In this document: piece by piece, positions 6,901 to 9,751 of the stretch
Numbering within the stretch: the stretch's first letter is position 1
Layout: the number at the start of each line of letters is the position of its first letter
Assembly (NCBI GenBank): GCA_014379485.1
Contig: JACMLS010000983.1
Span: 1 to 9,751, forward strand
Source: Bacteroidia bacterium
Lineage (GTDB): Bacteria; Bacteroidota; Bacteroidia; B-17B0; Aurantibacillaceae
Direction: 5' to 3'
DNA: 9,751 bases
Position numbers and translations under genes: made by a program
Notes under the pieces: generated by a model
What the model was told of the DNA's origin: nothing
The model's input: the letters and a program-made list of their open reading frames with translations, nothing else
Databases searched by the model: none

Positions 6901-8641
6901 AACCTTAATAAACCTGTTCGAAGAGCAGGTAATAAAAACGCCTGACAACACTGCAATAGTTTTTGAAGAGCGTATGCTCACTTACCGTGAACTTAATGAA
7001 CACGCCAATCAATTAGCCCGTTACCTGCAAAACAACTATCAAATTGTACCTGATGATTTGATTGGAATAAAAATAAACCGAAGTGAATGGATGCTTATTT
7101 CCATACTCGGAATATTAAAATCCGGTGGGGCATATGTTCCTATAGACCCCAACTATCCGCAGGATCGAATATCCTATATTTTGTCTGACAGCTCGTGCAA
7201 AACGGTCATAGATACCCAGGAAATTGCCAGGTTCGAAAGTTATAAAGCCAAATTCAGCACTGAAAATTTAATGAGTGCAGGCAAACCGGAAAACCTTGCT
7301 TATGTAATTTATACTTCGGGTTCTACAGGTAAACCCAAAGGGGTAATGGTAGAACACAAGAATCTTGTTTCAACATTTTTAAATTGTAATGAGCAATTCG
7401 GATTTGACCGTGCAAGTCAATTTGCAGCAACAACAAATTTTACTTTTGACATATCTGTTCTGGAATTACTTGCTCCTTTAACAACGGGAGCAAAAATTAT
7501 TTTATTGGATATAAACGACCCACAGGAGTTACTTGATAAAATAAATTATAACAAGTTCAATTTTCTTCAGCTTACCCCGTCAAGACTACAGCAGTTACTG
7601 GAAATAGAACCGGATGCAAAAACATTGCAGAAACTTAGCACCTTACTTATAGGCGGAGAAGCTTTGAATCAAACAAATTATAACCTGCTGAAAAAATTGA
7701 CCGGGGTAAGAGTTATTCAGGCATACGGACCTACGGAAACTACAATATGGAGTACCACTTCAGACATAACTGAAAGCCACAAATTATCAATCGGAAAACC
7801 ATTACTGAATGAGCGTATATACATACTCAACAGCGATCATAACCTGGTACCAGTTGGTATTGTTGGAGAAATTTGTATTGGTGGAGAAGGAGTAACCCGG
7901 GGATATCTCAATAACAAAACACTTACTGATGAAAAATTTATGCAGGATCCGTTCAGGAAAGATGCGGTAATTTATAAAACCGGAGATTATGGAAAATGGC
8001 TTGAAGATGGGAATATTGAATTTTCAGGAAGAAAGGATGATCAGGTTAAAATACGCGGGTTTCGTATAGAACTTGGGGAAGTGGAAAATGCGCTGATAAA
8101 AGATAATGATATAGACGAAGCAGTTGTGCTTGCAAAAGAGAACAACGGCGTTAATAAACTGATTGCATTTATTGTTAGCAAAACAGAACCTGATATAGAT
8201 AAAATCAGGCAAAATTTAAAAGACCATCTGCCTGACTATATGTTACCCGCCTCTTATGTGCATGTTAAATTTTTTCCCTTAACGCACAATGGAAAAATTG
8301 ACCGTAAGGCGCTCCTGAAAGAGGCTGACAAGGCACTGAACACTAAAAAGAATTTTATTGAACCTAGAAATCAGCTGGAAGAAAAACTGGTTAAGATATG
8401 GTCTGAAACCCTTGGAACAGAAAAAATAGGAATAACAGAAAACTTTTTTGAATTGGGGGGAAATAGTCTTGTTGCAATAAAGATCATGTCAAGAATTCAA
8501 AATGAATTTAATTTAAAAATTAAATGGAACATAATTTTTCAGGATCCCAATATAGAAACCTTAGCCAAATACATGGATGCTGTTTCCCCTTCACATGACC
8601 AAACTGAAGATGCGGAAAAAGGAGAAGAATTAATTTTTTAA
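776..8641 (+). CDS. Two-module nonribosomal peptide synthetase: dock-C-A(Thr)-PCP-E-C-A(Gly)-PCP
   Basis: This complete 2621-residue gene encodes a cytosolic assembly-line enzyme. Domains in order, with approximate residues: TubC-like docking 1-57, LCL condensation 75-515, adenylation 538-1020, PCP 1034-1100 (Ser1068), epimerization 1115-1545, DCL condensation 1580-2015, adenylation 2043-2515, PCP 2530-2596 (Ser2564), acidic tail 2597-2621. The pocket residues predict that L-Thr is activated and epimerized on the carrier, and that Gly is added next. There is no thioesterase, so the chain passes to the next protein. The ATG at 776 is chosen because it opens directly into the docking domain. 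A TGA abuts it, but in the same frame as the ATG, so the ORF cannot extend upstream. No clear Shine-Dalgarno sequence precedes it. The gap to the upstream gene is 40 bp and to the downstream gene 21 bp, as in an operon. All core motifs are intact except a Gln for the first His in the first C domain. The final product is unknown. Confidence 0.98.
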   Translation: MNNVRQLIDELRLNKCSIKLNGSDSINLLFEDNVQLPDDLIEKIRKNKAAIIEYLKSSLQTAEQAIQKVPLQKSYPISDAQRRLWVLSQFEESSVAYNMPESIQLSEDIDIECFRKAIYAVIDRHEILRTVFREDENGEVRQWILNTKDLGFEIYFKDLRNEHNRLRLAQEYIKQDSFKLFDLEKGPLLRAALLQTENNEYVFYFNMQHIIGDGWSMDVLSKDVLEYYEAYKQNKLPQLKELRIQYKDYAVWQLEQLKEEAFKAHRSYWLDCLKGELPLLDLPCRKQRPRVMTNNGVALRAYINKETSKKLKEFALKNGGTVFMGLLATLNATLYRYTGQEDLVIGTPVAGRDHADLENQIGFYVNTLALRTGMHASDNFNQLFARVKQTMLNAYTHQMYPFDRLVEELKLARDTSRSAVFDVMLTLQNAGEKIQTEDLDDLTLNNIQDLGYSAAKFDLDINFQETGDYLSLHVTYNTDVYDKHTIEAFIDHYRQLLNLLLDKSSENVSQTDYLSVHEKHELLQTFNNTHTEYPKDKTITDLFDEQLAKNQDTIAVVFEETKLTYRELDAQANQLAHYLKKQYKIKPDDLVAIKLNRSEWMIITILAILKAGGAYVPIDPEYPQDRIEYIEQDTNCRVCIDDNELNNFRKEQTEYSTKKIISETKAHNLAYVIYTSGSTGKPKGVMIEHRNVVRLFKTDSDLFDFNSTDAWTMFHSYSFDFSVWEMYGALLFGGKLVVVSKITAQDTGLYLKLLEKENITILNQTPSAFYNLSKEEQNLPAQLKIRYVIFGGEALSPGKLKYWYEHHPACKLINMYGITETTVHTTYKQINEEEITLNRSNIGKPIPTVSCIVLDKNKNLVPAGVEGELYVGGEGLARGYLNRETLTNERFIPNPFLKAERLYKTGDKAIQLKNGDLEYLGRTDDQVKIRGFRIELGEIEFVLQNHKAIDLAVVIARENESKEKELVAYITAKEEQNITGLRSYLKTILPEYMIPSYFVQLETLPLTSNGKVNKKSLPAPQGLELKSGVDYVAPRTKEENVLVMVWEDVLKRETISVKENFYNLGGDSIKSIQVVSRLKQKGYALKVEHLLRTPVLEELSLLIRQNKQVTDQAEVRGLVELTPIQKWFFENPVIKNHNHYNQSIVLKSKEPIDKIILKKCIADLTRQHDALRMVYKKNKNGWEQTNQDIETVSGVIDFFDLTCEANAPEQMSEIGEQLQSGIDITKGALFRIGHFRLKDGDRLALIIHHLIVDGVSWRILLEDLLYLYKSYKQNKAPGLPAKTDSFQQWALLQKEYVQSNKAIKERAYWEEMCNQHVESLPKDKTTENPVITADESFHLNKDLTELLQTQVHKVYRSEINDILLACLGLAVKDVFKIEKVAIKLEGHGRENITEGTDISRTVGWFTSMFPFVLNVSGATDQAGALVEVKEALRKLPRKGIGFGILKYLSDTSIKNKLNPEIVFNYLGDFGKNAGESGDDVLFDYASENIGTNSSKENGEDCLLDISGILVMGELNISIKYPGSVYDSKTIKKLSASYKQHLISLIEELAGTTNNYLTPSDLTFRGLSKEELQKINSDNSLEDVYELSPLQEGIYYHWLAEDSSSLYFEQMSYKVRTKELNAKTIKHAYNMLIARHGVLRTSFSTTYAGRSLQIVRKTVPDSFTFEELEKSAGKNNYIEEIKRKDREKGFDLNNPSQMRLHVVDLQNGQYEFIWSHHHILMDGWCMSILLSDFNQLLIAESEEKTPALAPSLPYSNYINWLQEADRDDSLNYWKTCLSGYTQVAEIPFKLKTEGGTYQESKEPLQIDGELFKKINNLCNETGITHNTFIQGAWGYLLSQYNNVNDVVFGSVVSGRPAELPGVEEMVGLFINTIPVRVKYKPQETALSLLKNLHDQFIQGTSHHYTSLSKIQSASEAGINLINHIMIFENYAVKEIETRASANSTLESNSIYIESVEIHEQTNYDFNIIIAPAPDSLNINITYNSKRYNSSSVNLLKNHFYTLIRKFAENTNHQLNTFQFLSPEEKHELLFTFNNTTKEYSGNKTLINLFEEQVIKTPDNTAIVFEERMLTYRELNEHANQLARYLQNNYQIVPDDLIGIKINRSEWMLISILGILKSGGAYVPIDPNYPQDRISYILSDSSCKTVIDTQEIARFESYKAKFSTENLMSAGKPENLAYVIYTSGSTGKPKGVMVEHKNLVSTFLNCNEQFGFDRASQFAATTNFTFDISVLELLAPLTTGAKIILLDINDPQELLDKINYNKFNFLQLTPSRLQQLLEIEPDAKTLQKLSTLLIGGEALNQTNYNLLKKLTGVRVIQAYGPTETTIWSTTSDITESHKLSIGKPLLNERIYILNSDHNLVPVGIVGEICIGGEGVTRGYLNNKTLTDEKFMQDPFRKDAVIYKTGDYGKWLEDGNIEFSGRKDDQVKIRGFRIELGEVENALIKDNDIDEAVVLAKENNGVNKLIAFIVSKTEPDIDKIRQNLKDHLPDYMLPASYVHVKFFPLTHNGKIDRKALLKEADKALNTKKNFIEPRNQLEEKLVKIWSETLGTEKIGITENFFELGGNSLVAIKIMSRIQNEFNLKIKWNIIFQDPNIETLAKYMDAVSPSHDQTEDAEKGEELIF
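998..2320 (+). other. Condensation domain 1, LCL type
   Basis: The domain opens with PISDAQRRLWVLSQFEE (residues 76-92), the C1 motif of LCL domains. The active-site HHxxxDG motif reads QHIIGDG (208-214): catalytic His209 and Asp213 are present, but the first His is Gln. Downstream motifs GTPVAGRDHADLENQIGFY (from residue 346) and MYPFDRLVEEL are canonical. The domain joins the chain delivered by the upstream PCP, with an L residue at its end, to the Thr loaded on the first PCP of this protein. Confidence 0.93.
2387..3835 (+). other. Adenylation domain 1, predicted threonine specificity
   Basis: All core motifs are present: LKAGGAYVPID (609-619), YTSGSTGKPKG (674-684), MYGITETT (815-822), YKTGD (903-907), DDQVKIRGFRIELGE and NGKVNKK with Lys1011. 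Aligned to GrsA PheA, the pocket residues are D720, F721, W724, N763, I789, G791, M815, V823, H824 and K1011. The code DFWNIGMVHK is identical to the published threonine signature. The reaction is ATP-dependent formation of Thr-AMP, then loading onto Ser1068. The code match is by hand alignment. Confidence 0.9.
3657..3708 (+). repeat. Direct repeat, copy 2 (A domain of Thr module)
   Basis: This is the second copy of the 46-bp identical block at 239-284, in the same reading frame and the same place within the adenylation domain. The corresponding part of the glycine-module A domain (about 8130-8180) does not share it: there the protein reads GVNKLIAFIVSKTEP. Confidence 0.9.
3875..4075 (+). other. 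PCP domain 1 (carrier preceding an epimerase)
   Basis: The domain has the NLGGDSIKS core, with phosphopantetheine Ser1068. The GGDS variant, with Asp before the Ser, is the form usually found on carriers paired with a downstream E domain. That differs from GGHS and GGNS on the other two carriers in this window and fits the E domain that follows. Confidence 0.93.
4118..5410 (+). other. Epimerization domain (L-Thr to D-allo-Thr)
   Basis: The E-specific motifs are intact and in order: LTPIQKWFFENP at the start (1121-1132), IHHLIVDGVSWRIL with His1248, His1249 and Asp1253, EGHGRE (1385-1390), TVGWFTSMFPF (1401-1411), KGIGFGILKYL and FNYLGDFG (1463-1470). This set separates E domains from C domains. 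It epimerizes the alpha carbon of the residue on PCP 1. Because Thr has a second stereocentre that is left untouched, the expected product is D-allo-Thr. Confidence 0.95.
5513..6820 (+). other. Condensation domain 2, DCL type
   Basis: The opening motif VYELSPLQEGIYYHWL (from residue 1583) and GSVVSGRPAELPGVEEMVG with GLFINTIPVRV (1866-1875) are typical of DCL/dual-like C domains. The active site is HHILMDG, with His1716, His1717 and Asp1721. It follows the E domain directly, so a DCL role is expected: it takes the chain ending in the D residue and condenses it onto glycine. A dual C/E function is unlikely because a full E domain is present. Confidence 0.92.
6902..8320 (+). other. Adenylation domain 2, predicted glycine specificity
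   Basis: The core motifs are intact: LKSGGAYVPID, YTSGSTGKPKG (2179-2189), AYGPTETT (2316-2323), YKTGD, DDQVKIRGFRIELGE and NGKIDRK with Lys2507. The pocket residues are D2225, I2226, L2229, Q2265, L2291, G2293, A2316, I2324, W2325 and K2507, giving DILQLGAIWK. This differs at one position from the published glycine code DILQLGLIWK (Leu to Ala at the GrsA 322 position). Glycine is the best prediction; a smaller residue there could widen the pocket slightly, so another small substrate remains possible. Confidence 0.78.
8363..8563 (+). other. PCP domain 2
   Basis: The domain begins at EPRNQLEEKLVKIW and carries FFELGGNSLVA with Ser2564 as the phosphopantetheine site. No E or TE domain follows, which is consistent with an achiral glycine being passed on to another enzyme. 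Confidence 0.92.
8564..8638 (+). other. Acidic C-terminal tail, probable docking peptide
   Basis: The last 25 residues after PCP 2 include DQTEDAEKGEELIF: acidic, likely disordered, with a hydrophobic end. This resembles the short linear motifs that bind beta-hairpin docking domains, and the next protein begins with one. It differs in charge from the tail of the upstream synthetase. The role is inferred. Confidence 0.55.
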
Positions 8642-8662
8642 AAAAAACAAAAGATCGTAGTG

Positions 8663-8836
8663 ATGGAAAAAATACTAAATTTCATATTAGAATTAAAAAG
8701 CAAAGGCTTGCTGATCGATGTACAAAATGATCAGGTAAAAGTCAAAGGAAATGTATCTTCTTTAACTTCAGAAGAGATTGACTTTATCAAAAAATTTAAA
8801 CAGGAGATAATCGGTTTCTTTAATGCTGTAAAAGAT
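8663..8836 (+). other. TubC-like N-terminal docking domain of downstream synthetase
   Basis: Residues 1-58 repeat the plan seen at the start of the preceding protein: helix EKILNFILELKSKG, a hairpin LLIDVQNDQVKVKG, then two helices (SSEEIDFIKKFKQEIIGFF region). The sequence differs clearly from the other docking domain, as expected if the two junctions must not cross-pair. The likely partner is the acidic tail ending at 8638. Confidence 0.8.
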
Positions 8837-9751
8837 ACTGATGAAAGAAACGCAAACTTTGCGATAGATCCGGTAAAAGAAAATTATCGGTATGTGTTAT
8901 CCTCCTCCCAGCTTCGTATGTGGATACTGAGCCAGCTTGGAGAACTTAGTCTTGCGTATAATATAAGCGGGGCATATGAATTTTCCGGAGACCTGGACAT
9001 TGCCTGCTTTACACAGTGTTTATATGACCTGCTTAACAGGCATGAGATTCTTCGTACTGTGTTCGAGGAAGACGAATCGGGTATCGTTTATCAACGAATA
9101 ATAAACCGCAACGACCTGGGCTTTGTTTTATCATATCATGACCTTCGTGACTCTTCAGATTCATCCGGCATGATGAACACGTTATTAAAAAAGCAGGTCA
9201 CTACACCCTTCAGTTTATCAGAGGGGCCACTTATAAGTGCACTGCTTGCTCAAACCACTGCTGACAAATTCATATTTAGTTATGTCATCCATCACATCAT
9301 CAGTGATGGGTGGTCAATGGGTGTTTTAATCAAGGAATTAATAGCCTTGTATATGGCCCGTAAAAACGGCACACCCGATCCCCTGCCTGCACTTCGTATT
9401 CAATATAAAGATTTTGCTGACTGGCAACAAAAACAATTATCCGGATCGCATCTTCTAAAACACCGTCAATACTGGCTAAAACAATTTGAAGGAGAATTGC
9501 CTTTGTTGGAAATGCCTGTAGATCGTCCGCGTCCTTCCGTTCAAAGTTTTAAAGGTGGAGTAATGAGCAGAATGTTTTCTGCAGATGTTAGCTACGGTAT
9601 TAAAAATTTGGGGCTGAAACATTCAGGAAGTTTGTTCATGACTTTATTGTCTGGAATTAACACTTTGCTGTACAAGTATACCGGCCAAACTGATATCATA
9701 ATAGGAAGTCCAAAAAGCATTTGGCGTGATATAGGAAATCGTAAAATCCGC
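8663..9751 (+). CDS. Nonribosomal peptide synthetase, N-terminal fragment (docking domain, LCL condensation domain); 3' end outside window
   Basis: The frame stays open from ATG 8663 to the window edge (363 codons). Residues 1-58 form a TubC-like docking domain, and residues 77 onward are a condensation domain with SQLRMWILSQ and HEILRTVFEEDE. The active site VIHHIISDGWS has His210, His211 and Asp215, so it is canonical. The sequence class is LCL and close to the first C domain of the preceding gene, which fits acceptance of a chain ending in glycine. The gene starts 21 bp after the preceding stop and is in the same reading frame. A GTG one codon upstream (8660) is a possible alternative start. 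No clear Shine-Dalgarno sequence is present; the leader is A-rich. The next amino acid cannot be predicted because the A domain lies outside. The final 13 codons (from 9713) depart from the C-domain consensus. Confidence 0.95.
   Translation, partial: MEKILNFILELKSKGLLIDVQNDQVKVKGNVSSLTSEEIDFIKKFKQEIIGFFNAVKDTDERNANFAIDPVKENYRYVLSSSQLRMWILSQLGELSLAYNISGAYEFSGDLDIACFTQCLYDLLNRHEILRTVFEEDESGIVYQRIINRNDLGFVLSYHDLRDSSDSSGMMNTLLKKQVTTPFSLSEGPLISALLAQTTADKFIFSYVIHHIISDGWSMGVLIKELIALYMARKNGTPDPLPALRIQYKDFADWQQKQLSGSHLLKHRQYWLKQFEGELPLLEMPVDRPRPSVQSFKGGVMSRMFSADVSYGIKNLGLKHSGSLFMTLLSGINTLLYKYTGQTDIIIGSPKSIWRDIGNRKIR

Noticed and set aside
1007..8212. Several - strand open frames of 60-87 codons (1007-1264, 1775-1969, 2276-2506, 2506-2769, 2759-3010, 5224-5430, 5463-5645, 8024-8212)
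   Set aside because: All are antisense shadows of conserved NRPS domains, are short, and lack any protein family signature.
8631..8650. T-run followed by A-run at the end of the central gene as a terminator
   Set aside because: TTTTTTAAAAAAA has no loop or GC-rich stem, and the next NRPS gene starts within 21 bp, so termination here would break the operon.

Overview
The window is a piece of a nonribosomal peptide synthetase (NRPS) gene cluster, and all of its coding capacity lies on the + strand. Three large genes run head to tail with gaps of 40 and 21 bp and look like one operon: the 3' end of one synthetase gene (1-735), one complete two-module gene (776-8641) and the 5' end of a third (8663-9751). 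The DNA is AT-rich and uses A/T-ending codons. None of the starts has a clear Shine-Dalgarno sequence; the leaders are simply A-rich. With the protein style, this points to Bacteroidota (Chitinophagaceae/Sphingobacteriales-like). That placement is an inference, and I cannot name a genus.

Layout. The upstream enzyme contributes the C-terminal subdomain of an adenylation (A) domain, a peptidyl carrier protein (PCP) and a short tail. The complete central enzyme (2621 aa, roughly 300 kDa) reads: TubC-like docking domain - C (LCL type) - A (Thr code) - PCP - epimerization (E) - C (DCL type) - A (Gly-like code) - PCP - acidic tail. The downstream enzyme starts with another TubC-like docking domain and an LCL-type C domain, and runs off the window.

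How they work together. The domain logic is self-consistent. The upstream PCP has no E domain after it, and the next C domain is LCL. The Thr module carries an E domain, and the C domain after it is DCL. The Gly module has no E domain, and the next C domain is LCL. Under the collinearity rule the assembly line adds ...X - D-allo-Thr - Gly - Y..., where X and Y cannot be read from this window. Both protein-protein junctions pair a PCP-plus-tail C-terminus with a beta-hairpin docking N-terminus, which would set the order of the enzymes.

There are no RNA genes, mobile elements, CRISPR arrays or terminators, and no gene-free stretch longer than 40 bp. The main points for a second look are the predicted D-allo-Thr-Gly unit, the two docking junctions with differing tails, a 46-bp perfect repeat between two A domains, a Gln-for-His change in one C-domain active site, and an abrupt loss of the expected C-domain motif in the last 39 bases, which may be a sequence-quality artefact.
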